Notes: generated from the letters alone by a model not told the origin. A stretch of DNA of 64,000 bases from Helicobacter sp. 10-6591 (GCF_003288805.1 NZ_NHYK01000001.1:62001-126000); one strand, 5' to 3'; counted from the first letter of the stretch, positions 31,776 through 40,860 are shown. Program-made: numbers and translations.

Positions 31776-32451
31776 CTTACTGCATGGAATCTATGGCATA
31801 AGCGATGAAGTCTTAACACCTTTTAGCAGCATCAGAGAACAACTCCAAGAAGCAATAGATGGCGGAGTAAAAATATTCCAGCTAAGAGATAAAAACAGCA
31901 GTGATGAGGATATTATAGAGGATATTTATCACTTAAATGATATTTGTGCTAAAAACAATATACTCTTTGTTCTTAATGACCGTGTAGAGATGGCTATAAA
32001 TCTGAAATTGCCATCTCTACACTTAGGAGTTCATGGCATTAAAGACAAACCATCTGTACCCACAAAAACCCACAACAACAAAGCCCACTATCTTGAAGAG
32101 TTTGCTGCTGTACGCGCAAGATTCTCTGGTATTTTAGGAGCTTCATCCTATGGGGATATTATGCTTGCTTGTGAGTTAGAAAAATTAGGAGCGGATTATG
32201 TGGCATTTGGTTCTGTATTTCCTTCTACTACTAAGCCAAATGCTGCATGCATAGAAAGAGAAATACTGGCTCAAGCAAAAAAAACTCTAAAGATTCCTAT
32301 CTGTGCTATTGGTGGAATTAGTAAATATAATATAAGTTTGCTAAAAAATGCTGATATGTGCGCTGTAGTAAAGAGTTTATGGATTGGAAATCCAAAAGAA
32401 AATGCTTCTATGCTTTTAAATAATTGGAATCCAATAAAACCAATATGCTAG
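31765..32451 (+). CDS. thiE: thiamine-phosphate synthase
   Basis: A 228-residue TIM-barrel enzyme that joins HMP-pyrophosphate and thiazole phosphate. Motifs are VKIFQLRDKN, FVLNDRVEMA, LHLGVHGI, FSGILGASSY, ADYVAFGSVFPSTTKP (diphosphate binding) and ICAIGGIS. A longer frame from 31711 exists, but ATG at 31765 gives the normal N terminus (YGISDE) and overlaps bpt by 11 nt. The usual LGxxD at the metal site appears as LGVHG, so the aspartate is replaced. The gene overlaps the next one at ATGCTAG. Confidence 0.87.
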   Translation: MKNSLLHGIYGISDEVLTPFSSIREQLQEAIDGGVKIFQLRDKNSSDEDIIEDIYHLNDICAKNNILFVLNDRVEMAINLKLPSLHLGVHGIKDKPSVPTKTHNNKAHYLEEFAAVRARFSGILGASSYGDIMLACELEKLGADYVAFGSVFPSTTKPNAACIEREILAQAKKTLKIPICAIGGISKYNISLLKNADMCAVVKSLWIGNPKENASMLLNNWNPIKPIC

Positions 32452-33182
32452 TGCCTCTTTTGATTACTGAGGGTATTTCTGAACTTCCACTTCCCCCAAG
32501 CTCATATTTTAAAACTATAAACAAGTTCCTTAAACCTCTACCAGCAATTGAGCCACTTCTTACAAATTTAAAAACTCTAGAATCTCATGAACAAAACAAT
32601 CCAAAAGTACTATTGATTTTTATTGGTGGATTTATGGATAGCAAACACCTGGCGGTTTTTAGAGAGTTTGCGAGCTTTACACAAAATAAGTGCAGCAAAT
32701 TCGCAACCATTACCGCTAAGGCATATGCAACTTTTAATAGCAAAGCACTCTTTAGAGCGTGGTTGCCCATTCTTATTGACCAAGAATATGAGTTATATAT
32801 TATTTCACATAGCTGGGGAGCTGCGAATATATTAAAAGTGTTGAGCGCTTTTGAAAAAAGTAAAAATCCATTACCAAAAAATTCAATAAAACTTCTTATA
32901 ACCCTTGATCCTGTTGGTTATTGGCGTCTTAAGCAAAAGCCAACAAATATACAAAAGTGGATAAATATTTATATAGAGGACAAATGGCGTGTGTTGAAAG
33001 TATCAAATCTTTGCTCTTATATAGGGCATGCTTGGAATCATTGCAATAACGCTGATAAAGAAATTATACTTACAAATTATCACTCTAATGGTATAAGTGA
33101 TAAAATTTTACATCATGCAAGCGTAGGAAGCATGCTAAAAGCATTCAACAATGAGAAGGACTTTTTATCTAAAATCTTGTAA
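32445..33182 (+). CDS. alpha/beta-hydrolase-like protein, unknown function
   Basis: A 245-residue protein starting at ATG 32445, which overlaps the thiE stop as ATGCTAG; a TTG at 32424 is possible but less likely. The segment LLIFIGGFMDS could be an oxyanion-hole strand, IISHSWGAANIL looks like a nucleophile elbow (SxSxG in place of GxSxG), LLITLDPVG could supply the acid, and ILHHASVG a histidine, so a serine hydrolase fold is plausible. No signal peptide or close family is recognised. Coupling to thiE suggests co-translation only. The 3' end overlaps the convergent MATE gene by 14 nt. Confidence 0.6.
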   Translation: MLVPLLITEGISELPLPPSSYFKTINKFLKPLPAIEPLLTNLKTLESHEQNNPKVLLIFIGGFMDSKHLAVFREFASFTQNKCSKFATITAKAYATFNSKALFRAWLPILIDQEYELYIISHSWGAANILKVLSAFEKSKNPLPKNSIKLLITLDPVGYWRLKQKPTNIQKWINIYIEDKWRVLKVSNLCSYIGHAWNHCNNADKEIILTNYHSNGISDKILHHASVGSMLKAFNNEKDFLSKIL

Positions 33183-34518
33183 TAAATTTTTCCCAGATTC
33201 TATATTTAAACATACATGCAAAAAAACAGGCTCTCAAATAAGTCTCTAAAAAAATAATTAAAAATAAAAAAATCACATTTTGTTCAAAATACACACATAA
33301 ATACATTGGTGTAATTCGCAAAAACCAGATACTGCAAACATTAAGCAATAAGGAAAGTTTAGTGGCACCACCACCGCGCAATGCCCCATCAAGACAAAAT
33401 ATCCAAATAAGTGGAATCTGTGAAAGACCGACTGCAAGGATATAGTAGAAACTATTTTGCAATACGCTGCTTTGATTGCTAAAAATGCTTGCTAATTCCA
33501 TAGCAAAGACACAAATAACCAATCCTAAGATTCCCATCACACAACTTGCAATCAATAAAAGTGTCTTGATGAATCCATAAGCAAGCTTTATTTGTCCTCT
33601 GCCTAAGCTTTGTCCAACAAGCACCATTGCTGCAACTTGAAAGCCAAATCCTGGCATCAAAATAAATGACTCCACTTTTGATCCTATTTGGAATCCTGCT
33701 ATTGTGTCTAAACCATAAGAGCTCACAAATTTTTGGGTTAAAATCAATGAAAAAATTGTCAAAAATCGCTCGATTCCAGCAGGAATACCAATATTCAGCA
33801 TTTGCTTGAAAAATCCCAGTTTAAAAACCCAAAAAATATTTAATTTCGTGTTATTGAAAACAATAAACCAAAATAGCAATGATGCTTCCACAAACATGAC
33901 GATCAGGCTGCTTAATGCCGCGCCTATAATGCCAAACCCACCTAGCTCAAAGCTTCCTAATTCTAACCCATTGATTAAGATGATATTCAAAATGACATTA
34001 AGAGTCGTCGTGAAAGTTTTGATATACATTATGCATTTGGTATCTCCAATGCCTGAAAGTGCAGCAATAAAGATTGTCTTGAGCAATAAAGCTGGTATAT
34101 AAAGTAGCGTGATAGACAAATATTGTGCGCCGAGTTCATGTGCCTGAGTACTCACACCCTTACCCATCCATTCAAAATAGGATTCAATGAACGCAAAAAA
34201 CACTATTACAACAGGCACAGATATTAAAAGCACACTTATAGTGCTTGTACCTACAATTTCATTCATGGCTTTAAAATCTCTCGCACCATAGAATCTAGCC
34301 ACTTGCGCACTTGTACCAACAAAAAAGATTGTCGTGATAGCAAATAAAATCATAATATAGTTTAAACTCACGCCGAGCGCTACAATATGGTGTGTTGAGA
34401 TTTGCGAAACAAAATACCAGCTTACTAGTAGATTCAAAGTATCTAGCAGAGAATTGGCGCCACTAGGCAAAGCAATTGTAAAAATTTTTTTGCATTTTTG
34501 GGTGAAGGTATAGTGCAT
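33169..34518 (-). CDS. MATE-family multidrug/cation exporter
   Basis: A 449-residue integral membrane protein with about twelve hydrophobic helices. The start was taken as ATG 34518 (MHYTFTQKCKKIF), just after the methyltransferase stop at 34521; an upstream ATG at 34554 would overlap that gene. Family features include IALPSGANSLLDTLN near the N terminus, GIPAGIERFLTIFS at the start of the second half, and AAMVLVGQSLGRGQ. MATE proteins export drugs or metabolites using Na+ or H+ gradients. Substrate cannot be told from sequence. It probably shares a transcript with the upstream methyltransferase. Confidence 0.88.
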   Translation of the reverse strand: MHYTFTQKCKKIFTIALPSGANSLLDTLNLLVSWYFVSQISTHHIVALGVSLNYIMILFAITTIFFVGTSAQVARFYGARDFKAMNEIVGTSTISVLLISVPVVIVFFAFIESYFEWMGKGVSTQAHELGAQYLSITLLYIPALLLKTIFIAALSGIGDTKCIMYIKTFTTTLNVILNIILINGLELGSFELGGFGIIGAALSSLIVMFVEASLLFWFIVFNNTKLNIFWVFKLGFFKQMLNIGIPAGIERFLTIFSLILTQKFVSSYGLDTIAGFQIGSKVESFILMPGFGFQVAAMVLVGQSLGRGQIKLAYGFIKTLLLIASCVMGILGLVICVFAMELASIFSNQSSVLQNSFYYILAVGLSQIPLIWIFCLDGALRGGGATKLSLLLNVCSIWFLRITPMYLCVYFEQNVIFLFLIIFLETYLRACFFACMFKYRIWEKFITRF

Positions 34519-34520
34519 GG

Positions 34521-35099
34521 TTAAATTTTTTGTGCCACAAACATCTGGACACAATGTGGTGTATTAGCACGAAAAATACATTTATGCTCATCGCACAAAA
34601 CATTGAATCCACTAAACTCTTTGCGAATCTCACCATCTCTTAGTGTCCGATTCAGACTGATTGAAGTAGTTTGGAGTGGAAAAAATCCATCTGGAGCTTG
34701 AGCAAAACTCTCATAGAAAAATAACCCATTGGGATTGAGGCAGTTTTTGATTTGCACAAAAAGATTCCGGTCTAAAAAATAAAAATCAGCTATCACATCA
34801 TAATTTTTGTTTAAAACAAAAGTATCCAAATCAACCAGTTGAGCATCTATACGCGCAAAGTCTTTAAGAAACTCTAAAGCTACACTAGAAATATCTAATG
34901 CCTCTACTTCAAAACCAAGTTGTGCTAGAAACTTGCTATTACGTCCATTGCCACAGGCTATATCTAGGGCTTTAGTAGCGCCTCTGTTTTTCATTGAAAG
35001 TAAAAGCGGAGTAAACTTTACTAAAAGCATACTTGGAGATGTAGGTGTAATATTTTTATTTTTGTAGCGTTCATCCCAAATTGATGCATCCTCTTTCAC
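34521..35099 (-). CDS. class I SAM-dependent methyltransferase (TehB-like)
   Basis: A 192-residue methyltransferase. The start is best placed at GTG 35099, which follows a strong AGGGGAGGG ribosome site by a few bases; the ATG at 35123 would place that site inside the gene. Motif I is LDIACGNGRNSKFLAQLG, the acidic residue is in VEALDIS, and YDVIADFYFLDRNLF fits motif IV. Sequence IWDERYKNK near the N terminus is typical of TehB/thiopurine-type small-molecule methyltransferases. The substrate is unknown. It ends 2 nt before the MATE gene, which hints that a methylated compound may be exported, but that is speculation. Confidence 0.78.
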   Translation of the reverse strand: MKEDASIWDERYKNKNITPTSPSMLLVKFTPLLLSMKNRGATKALDIACGNGRNSKFLAQLGFEVEALDISSVALEFLKDFARIDAQLVDLDTFVLNKNYDVIADFYFLDRNLFVQIKNCLNPNGLFFYESFAQAPDGFFPLQTTSISLNRTLRDGEIRKEFSGFNVLCDEHKCIFRANTPHCVQMFVAQKI

Positions 35100-35225
35100 A
35101 TTCCCTCCCCTATTTGAAGCCAAGAATCATCGTATCTCAGGAATAAACAGCCTAAATTTTTATATGAACGATAACCCGATTATTTTTTAAAAACTTTTTT
35201 GCACCGCGAGTCTAAGTACGACTAT

Positions 35226-35262
35226 TCTTGTACGGAGTATCATAAAGAATCTGTACAAGAAA
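35226..35262. repeat. inverted repeat, 12-bp stem
   Basis: TTCTTGTACGGA (35226-35237) pairs with TCTGTACAAGAA (35251-35262), with one G-T pair and a 13-nt loop. It lies in the 322-nt gap between the methyltransferase and oorC, which holds no gene. It is a possible RNA hairpin or remnant of a mobile-element end. Confidence 0.7.
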
Positions 35263-35280
35263 TTATCATTTATATATAAG

Positions 35281-35371
35281 GGTTTAGAAGCCAGGCCTGC
35301 CCTACTCTATAAAAGCAATCATCCCTGTAACAAACTGCTAGCAGTTTGTTACAGAGCCTTGCTTCCAAACC
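35281..35371. repeat. large nested inverted repeat with a 30-bp perfect palindrome
   Basis: The centre at 35325-35354 is a perfect 30-bp palindrome: CTGTAACAAACTGCT followed by its exact complement. Outside it, GGTTTAGAAGCCAGGC (35281-35296) pairs 14 of 16 with 35356-35371. Transcribed either way this gives a long double-stem hairpin. It lies downstream of oorC and could end the oor transcript, although no strong T-run follows on the minus strand. A MITE-like insertion or a structured RNA are alternatives. It matches no known RNA family that I recognise. Confidence 0.75.
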
Positions 35372-35421
35372 TAAAGTACTTAATTTTGATGTGGCCTATA
35401 AAAATAGAATTCAGACTTGTA

Positions 35422-35979
35422 TTAGTTTTGCTGTAATGCTTGCAATGCATAATGTTCACCTAATTCATAGGCCTTTTTATTAACTTCTCTCACTTTTGCT
35501 GGGACTTTCTCAAGCATAGTTTCAATCACAATATCTTTATCTACACATTTTGTCATTGCAATTGTTATAGCAAGCGCTACAACTGATTGGGTCACAACAT
35601 TGCCTACTTCTTCTTTGGCAATAGTAATAATGGGGATTTCATAGATTCTGAACTTTTCTTTATCTTGTTCGCTGGGCTTTACAAGATTTGGTTCTACAAC
35701 GATTATTTGGCCTTGTTTGACGCCACTTTTAAAAGAGTCATAACTTACCTGCGCTGTTGAAAGCATAAAATCAATTTCACCTTCATTTGCATAAGGATAA
35801 AGGATCTCTTGACTATCAAGCAAAATATCCACTTTTGTAGGACCACCACGCACCTGGCTCGTATAAGTCGCAGCCTTTACTCCATAACCTTTATCTTTTA
35901 TCTTAGCTTCTGCCAGAATCTCTCCTGCTAATAATACCCCTTGCCCGCCAACTCCGGTAAATCGTAGTTGAAATTCCAT
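35422..35979 (-). CDS. oorC: 2-oxoglutarate:acceptor oxidoreductase, gamma subunit
   Basis: A 185-residue gamma subunit with the N-terminal GVGGQGVLLAGEILAEA motif and VRGGPTKVDILL. It is part of the four-subunit OorDABC complex that converts 2-oxoglutarate to succinyl-CoA and passes electrons to flavodoxin or ferredoxin, replacing 2-oxoglutarate dehydrogenase in Helicobacter and Campylobacter. It is last in the oorDABC operon, with 3 nt between oorB and oorC. Confidence 0.93.
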   Translation of the reverse strand: MEFQLRFTGVGGQGVLLAGEILAEAKIKDKGYGVKAATYTSQVRGGPTKVDILLDSQEILYPYANEGEIDFMLSTAQVSYDSFKSGVKQGQIIVVEPNLVKPSEQDKEKFRIYEIPIITIAKEEVGNVVTQSVVALAITIAMTKCVDKDIVIETMLEKVPAKVREVNKKAYELGEHYALQALQQN

Positions 35980-35982
35980 GGC

Positions 35983-36810
35983 CTAATTTCCTCCCTTAGC
36001 TTGTGCTCTTTTAATAACTTCATCATAAGCCTTGCAATATTCCATTCTGCTTGTATCGTGTCGAAGTATTCCTGTTGGGAACTTATCTTTTCTCTCTTCA
36101 TCGCTTAAAGTTTCAAATTTATTTTTCGAAACAAGCCGAGATTCTATCCAGTTAAGCATCTGCGTAGCTTCACCCATTTTATTTTTTCGTCCAAGGTTGA
36201 TATGGCAGTTGCTATGAATGTCAAAGAAACTGAAACCCTCGTGCGTAAAACCTTCAACTAAAACTTTTTCCAGTTTTTTAGGACTTAAAATACTTTCTCT
36301 TGCGACAAAACTAGCTCCAGCAGCCATAGCGATACTTGCAGGATCAAAACTTGGATCAATATTGCCATATTGTGCAGTTACTGTCCAAAAACCTCTTGGT
36401 GTGGTTGGGGAAGTTTGAGAATTTGTTAGACCATAAATAAAATTATTGATAAGCACCAAATTAATATCAATATTGCGACGACAAGCATGTATTGTGTGAT
36501 TCCCACCAATTGCCAAACAATCGCCATCACCGGAAATAACGATCACTTTTTTCTCGGGATTTGCAAGCTTTATACCAGTAGCGTAAGCAAGTGTTCTCCC
36601 ATGTGTAGTATGCACAGTATTGCAATTCACATAAGAAGAAAATCTCCCGCTACACCCAATACCACTGACGATGCATACATCATCCATATTCCATCCTAGC
36701 GAATCAATAGCTCTAATAACTGCTTTTAACACTACACCATCACCACAACCCCAACACCAAAGTGTTGGCATTTTATCCATTCGTAGATACTCCTCGTAAT
36801 TGAATGCCAT
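35983..36810 (-). CDS. oorB: 2-oxoglutarate:acceptor oxidoreductase, beta (TPP-binding) subunit
   Basis: A 275-residue thiamine-diphosphate subunit. The CWGCGDG segment, SGIGCSGRFSSY, and the TPP motif GDGDCLAIGGNHTIHACRRN with the distal INNFIYGLTNSQTSPT are all present. In the Oor complex it binds TPP and decarboxylates 2-oxoglutarate; conserved cysteines near the N terminus suggest an associated iron-sulfur cluster as in related enzymes. It lies 2 nt from oorA and 3 nt from oorC. Confidence 0.94.
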   Translation of the reverse strand: MAFNYEEYLRMDKMPTLWCWGCGDGVVLKAVIRAIDSLGWNMDDVCIVSGIGCSGRFSSYVNCNTVHTTHGRTLAYATGIKLANPEKKVIVISGDGDCLAIGGNHTIHACRRNIDINLVLINNFIYGLTNSQTSPTTPRGFWTVTAQYGNIDPSFDPASIAMAAGASFVARESILSPKKLEKVLVEGFTHEGFSFFDIHSNCHINLGRKNKMGEATQMLNWIESRLVSKNKFETLSDEERKDKFPTGILRHDTSRMEYCKAYDEVIKRAQAKGGN

Positions 36811-36812
36811 CG

Positions 36813-37931
36813 TTAAAACTCCTGTATCTTTTGAATGATTTCAGTAGGAGAAATGCTCCTGCCATTCGCTTTGCCTAAAAACGCTACTTCTCTTTGCAAA
36901 ACACGCTCTACCTCTTGGATATATTGTCCTTTGTTAAGCTCTACCACAAGAATCTTTTTGATTTTGTCTCCCAAAGCTTTCAATTGTTTTTTGGGACTTG
37001 GCCAAAGTGTGATCGGACGAAACATACCAACTTTTTTTTCATCTCTACGAAGTGAGCTTATAGCCTCTTTTACAGCTAAGGATACAGATCCATAGCATAC
37101 TACGGCTATCTCTGCATCTTCTAGATAATATTCCTCAAACTCGACAATATCATCAATATTATTCTCTATTTTGCTAAAAAGCCTATCAATAAGGTTTTGG
37201 GATAGTTTTTCGTCTTCTGTTGGGAATCCACTTTCTGCATGATGTAAGCCTGTAATATGATAGCGATAGCCTTTAAAGAACGGATTCAATACAGCTGGTT
37301 TTCCGGCTTCTACTCCATAGGGTTTATAATCTTTCGGATCGCCTTTAAACTGTTCTCTGTTGATGATCTCTATTTCATGAATTTCTGGAATCTGTGCTTT
37401 TGTATGCATATGACCAATTGTTTCATCAAGCAAAAGGAAAACAGGTGTCATATATTTTTCGGATAAATTAAATGCACGAACAGTCTGTGTATATGCTTCG
37501 CTTACATTACCAACTGCAATTGCAATAGAACAAAAATCTCCATGACTTGGAGACTTTGTTTGATTCACATCACCTTGGGAAACACGAGTAGGTAATCCGG
37601 TCGAAGGACCTCCACGCATAACATCGACTATCACCAATGGAATTTCTGCCATGAATCCATACCCTATTTGCTCAGCTTTCAAAGAAATACCAGGACCTGA
37701 AGTTGCGGTCATTGCTTTTTTACCACTCATTGCCGCTCCTAGCGCTACAGAGATTCCTCCGATCTCATCCTCCATTTGTATAAACTTCCCACCTCTTTTC
37801 GGTAAAGCTACACTCATTTCGTGTGCTACTTCACTAGAAGGTGTAATCGGATACCCACCAAAAAAACTACACCCAACATCAATTGCCGCTCGCGCAACTA
37901 ACTCATTCCCACCTGTAATTACCTCTCGCAT
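36813..37931 (-). CDS. oorA: 2-oxoglutarate:acceptor oxidoreductase, alpha subunit
   Basis: A 372-residue alpha subunit. Residues 1-45 include GGNELVARAAIDVGCSFFGGYPITPSSEV, followed by EDEIGGISVALGAAMSGKKAMTATSGPG and the C-terminal REVAFLGKANG region. The alpha subunit supplies the pyrimidine-binding side of the TPP site and binds CoA in this family. ATG at 37931 follows GGAGGAAAATAT. Oor is oxygen-sensitive and essential in H. pylori; that is family knowledge. It is second in oorDABC. Confidence 0.94.
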   Translation of the reverse strand: MREVITGGNELVARAAIDVGCSFFGGYPITPSSEVAHEMSVALPKRGGKFIQMEDEIGGISVALGAAMSGKKAMTATSGPGISLKAEQIGYGFMAEIPLVIVDVMRGGPSTGLPTRVSQGDVNQTKSPSHGDFCSIAIAVGNVSEAYTQTVRAFNLSEKYMTPVFLLLDETIGHMHTKAQIPEIHEIEIINREQFKGDPKDYKPYGVEAGKPAVLNPFFKGYRYHITGLHHAESGFPTEDEKLSQNLIDRLFSKIENNIDDIVEFEEYYLEDAEIAVVCYGSVSLAVKEAISSLRRDEKKVGMFRPITLWPSPKKQLKALGDKIKKILVVELNKGQYIQEVERVLQREVAFLGKANGRSISPTEIIQKIQEF

Positions 37932-37957
37932 ATATTTTCCTCCACCTACCTAAAAAA

Positions 37958-38269
37958 TTAAAGCACCATAAACTTATTTTCTTTAACAAGCCTAGCCCGT
38001 TCTTTTGCTTCTGCTGTAAGCTTGGCAAATTTAAATTCATCTTTGCTTGCAACAAATATGGCAAAATCCGGGCAATGCAGCTCACATTCATAGCAGCCTA
38101 TACAACTCTCTGGATGTGCTACCGTAATAATCTTACCTAAAATCTTATGCTCATTTTTTTGCATACCAAGCACGCCGCTTGGACACAAAGATACGCATAT
38201 GTCGCACCCCTTGCACCTTTGCTCATCTATCCAAACTGGAACATTCTCTGGAGCTTGTTTGATTCCCAT
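37958..38269 (-). CDS. oorD: 2-oxoglutarate:acceptor oxidoreductase, delta (ferredoxin) subunit
   Basis: A 103-residue ferredoxin-like protein from ATG 38269, preceded by AAAGGAAAAAGC. A frame starting at 38413 is longer, but its extra 48 residues do not resemble ferredoxins and lie in the promoter region. Two 4Fe-4S clusters are indicated: CKGCDICVSLCP and CIGCYECELHCP. It carries electrons from OorAB to a soluble acceptor. It is first in the oorDABC order. Confidence 0.93.
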   Translation of the reverse strand: MGIKQAPENVPVWIDEQRCKGCDICVSLCPSGVLGMQKNEHKILGKIITVAHPESCIGCYECELHCPDFAIFVASKDEFKFAKLTAEAKERARLVKENKFMVL

Positions 38270-38369
38270 GCTTTTTCCTTTCTTTAAATAATGGTGTCCC
38301 ATTAACTTTGAAGACCAAGACATCACTCTTAATCTCTTTTGTTCTTGATTCAAGTAAAAACCCTTCGTT

Positions 38370-38375
38370 GTTATA
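38370..38375 (-). promoter_or_regulatory. candidate -10 box of the oor operon
   Basis: On the minus strand TATAAC lies about 100 nt upstream of the oorD start, with a strongly T/A-rich tract (38390-38480) further upstream, the usual make-up of sigma-70 promoters in this group. The 224-nt gap between oorD and waaA holds no gene. Prediction only. Confidence 0.35.
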
Positions 38376-38493
38376 CTGAGATTATTACAAACTAAAAAAC
38401 ACAAAAACTCCAATCAACATATAAAACAAAACGTGTTAGTAAAATGTAAAAGTTTAAATATTTATTAAACTTTATTCAAATTTACATATCAAA

Positions 38494-39717
38494 TCACATA
38501 ATCAATCCTAAAATTTCTTCAAGTGCATTCTGCTTGAATTCAACTTCTGAATTCCCCAAAGAATCGAGACTAAAAAGCGTAGTTGCTAATTCTTTGGATT
38601 CTATGAGTATGACATTCCTAACATACGAAAATAATGCTTGTTGGTTGTAAATATATTTACCACTTATGAGTTTTACTCCAAAATATGCTGGCTCTAATGG
38701 GTTATGACCCCCAACTTTTGGCACAAAAGAACCTCCCAGGATGACCACATCACTTATATTATACATATTTATAAGCTCTCCCAACTTATCAACCACAATC
38801 ACTGGATAATTGAAAGCAATATTCCCATCCAAATTGCTTTGTGCAACGAGATCGCTAAAGCGTTTAAAATCCAACTTAGCTTTTTGTAGTATTTGGCAGA
38901 CTTCTGTAAAGCGCTCTGGATGACGAGGTGCAAGCAAAAGTATAGAATCTTGGTTGGATTTGTGGAATTTTACAAACGCGCTAATAATTAGTTCTTCCTC
39001 TCCCATATGGGTGCTTGCAGCCAAAATCACCAGAGAATCTGGTTTATTATAAATAGTGCTCACTTTTGGAATATTAAGTATTTTTATATTTCCAAATACA
39101 GCTACACTATGTGCGCCAAGTTCTTCTAAACGCTTTTTATCTTTAGTGCTTTGGGCAAGCACAATATCAATATTTTTGAATATTTCCTTATAAAATCCCT
39201 TAAGGTACTTATAATTGCCATATGATTTATCTGAAATACGCGCATTGATAAGAAAAGTTTTTGCCCTACTCTTTTTTGCGATAAAAAACAGCATTATCCA
39301 TAGCTCAGCCTCTGTAACCACGAGACTTTGAAGCGAAGTAAGGTTTTTAGCCCAAAGCGGCAAGAAAATCTCAAAAGGCAAAAACTTCACACACACATTC
39401 GTTGTATGCGAGTTCCCAAAAAGTCGCGTCGCTTCATGAAAACCAGTGTGTGTGATTGTAGTGATAAGAATTTTTGTATGAGGTTTTTTTACAAAGATAG
39501 CATTAATAAGTGGTTGCAATGATCTCACTTCACCAAAAGAGCAAGCATGAAACCAAAATTCTGGCTCAAAATTTAGACGCAAAGAAACCCCAAAAAAACG
39601 TCGTGGGATAGAATCTTTATGCTTTGAGCGGATTAAAGAGAGGAGTAAAAGAGGCAGACAAATGGCATAAACCACGATACAAGACAAAAAGTAAAAAAAA
39701 GGAAACCGCGAATGCAT
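38494..39717 (-). CDS. waaA: 3-deoxy-D-manno-octulosonate (Kdo) transferase
   Basis: A 407-residue GT-B glycosyltransferase with an N-terminal membrane anchor (about residues 8-28). Motifs include RFFGVSLRL, the FHACSFGEVRSLQPLI acceptor site with the catalytic glutamate, TEAELWIMLF, NARISDKSYGNYK, and in the C-terminal half LAPRHPERF and GGSFVPKVGGHNPLEPAYFG. It transfers Kdo from CMP-Kdo to lipid A precursors at the inner membrane. It starts 9 nt after the pyrC stop, in a probable pgm-pyrC-waaA operon. Confidence 0.92.
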   Translation of the reverse strand: MHSRFPFFYFLSCIVVYAICLPLLLLSLIRSKHKDSIPRRFFGVSLRLNFEPEFWFHACSFGEVRSLQPLINAIFVKKPHTKILITTITHTGFHEATRLFGNSHTTNVCVKFLPFEIFLPLWAKNLTSLQSLVVTEAELWIMLFFIAKKSRAKTFLINARISDKSYGNYKYLKGFYKEIFKNIDIVLAQSTKDKKRLEELGAHSVAVFGNIKILNIPKVSTIYNKPDSLVILAASTHMGEEELIISAFVKFHKSNQDSILLLAPRHPERFTEVCQILQKAKLDFKRFSDLVAQSNLDGNIAFNYPVIVVDKLGELINMYNISDVVILGGSFVPKVGGHNPLEPAYFGVKLISGKYIYNQQALFSYVRNVILIESKELATTLFSLDSLGNSEVEFKQNALEEILGLIM

Positions 39718-39726
39718 CTATGATCA

Positions 39727-40833
39727 CTACTCACATAAACTATAAGGGCAAGTCTTATTGCCAAAAAGCACGCTAATAGTACCCTTTCCACAAGGTACAG
39801 ATTCTGGAATCTTGTAAGGTTTAAAACATAAATGTCTGAGTTTTGCTTGGGAGTGAGACTGCTGCAAAATGTCTTGTATAAAACTTTCTAATCCATAATT
39901 TGCAATTGGATTATCACTTATAAAAGCTTGGAGATTTTCTAGTTTATTATGATAAGCAAACACACATGCTAACATTGGCAACAAAATCGGAGCAGAGAAA
40001 ATTCCGCCTGGAGACGATGGAGAGTATTTTTTTTCTTGGAGATGTGGTGCAGAATCTGAACCAAAACTCACTTTTTTATGAGCACTCAGGGCAGTTTGTA
40101 AAAGTGCATCTCTGTCTTTATGACCTTTAAGTATTGGTTTACAAAACAAATCTGCTTTCAAATTCCCGCCCAACATATCATCAAGACTTAACAACATATG
40201 ATGCAAGCTTAAGGTCGCATAAAGGTTATCGAATTTCTCAAGAGTTCTCAGCGATCGAGAATCACTCATATGCTCAATGATAATCTTAAGTTTTGGAAAG
40301 TCTCTTGCTAGTGTTTCAAAAACTACTAAAAATTCAAATTCTCTCTCTAGGCAATATCCTGTACTCTCACCATGTACAGAAAGGATAAAACCAAGATCTT
40401 GAGCAATTTGCAAGATCTCTAGTATCTTCTCATCTAAAATGGCAGCAACCCCACCTTCGCTGCCTGTAGTCACACCTTTTGGATAAAGCTTTAGAATCTT
40501 AATTCCTGCGTTTTTGGCTCTGAGCAATTCTGCTTTATCAAGGCTTGTAGTCAGATACAAACTCATAAGAGGACAATAGTCATAAATCCCTTTTTTGCGG
40601 GCAATACCCAAAATATACTCTTTATAAATGAGAGCAAGTTCTGTATTCGTTATTGGGACAGTGAGATTTGGCATTACAAGGCTTGAAATAAAGTTAACAG
40701 CGCTAAAAGGCAAGACACATTGACACATCTCTGCCTCGCGCAAATGTAAATGCATGTCGAGTGGATTTTCTAAAGTGATATCTTCGAATTCACTTGATTG
40801 GACAAAAGAACGGAAATACTTCTCAAACATCAA
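39727..40833 (-). CDS. pyrC: dihydroorotase
   Basis: A 368-residue amidohydrolase. The zinc ligands HLHLR are at residues 28-32, and the MPNLTVPIT and ILKLYPKGVTTGSEGGV segments place the carbamylated lysine. Later motifs are SVHGES, IEHMSD, TLSLHHMLL and SFGSDSAPHLQEKK with the final aspartate. It cyclises carbamoyl-aspartate to dihydroorotate in pyrimidine synthesis. The gene opens with two ATG codons. It has 27 nt upstream to pgm and 9 nt downstream to waaA. Confidence 0.94.
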   Translation of the reverse strand: MMFEKYFRSFVQSSEFEDITLENPLDMHLHLREAEMCQCVLPFSAVNFISSLVMPNLTVPITNTELALIYKEYILGIARKKGIYDYCPLMSLYLTTSLDKAELLRAKNAGIKILKLYPKGVTTGSEGGVAAILDEKILEILQIAQDLGFILSVHGESTGYCLEREFEFLVVFETLARDFPKLKIIIEHMSDSRSLRTLEKFDNLYATLSLHHMLLSLDDMLGGNLKADLFCKPILKGHKDRDALLQTALSAHKKVSFGSDSAPHLQEKKYSPSSPGGIFSAPILLPMLACVFAYHNKLENLQAFISDNPIANYGLESFIQDILQQSHSQAKLRHLCFKPYKIPESVPCGKGTISVLFGNKTCPYSLCE

Positions 40834-40860
40834 CCTACCTCATTCTCAAGTCATTAGGAT

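Noticed and set aside
38270-38413. A 48-codon N-terminal extension of oorD
   Set aside because: The extension contains the likely promoter and leader and does not resemble a ferredoxin; ATG 38269 has a good ribosome site.
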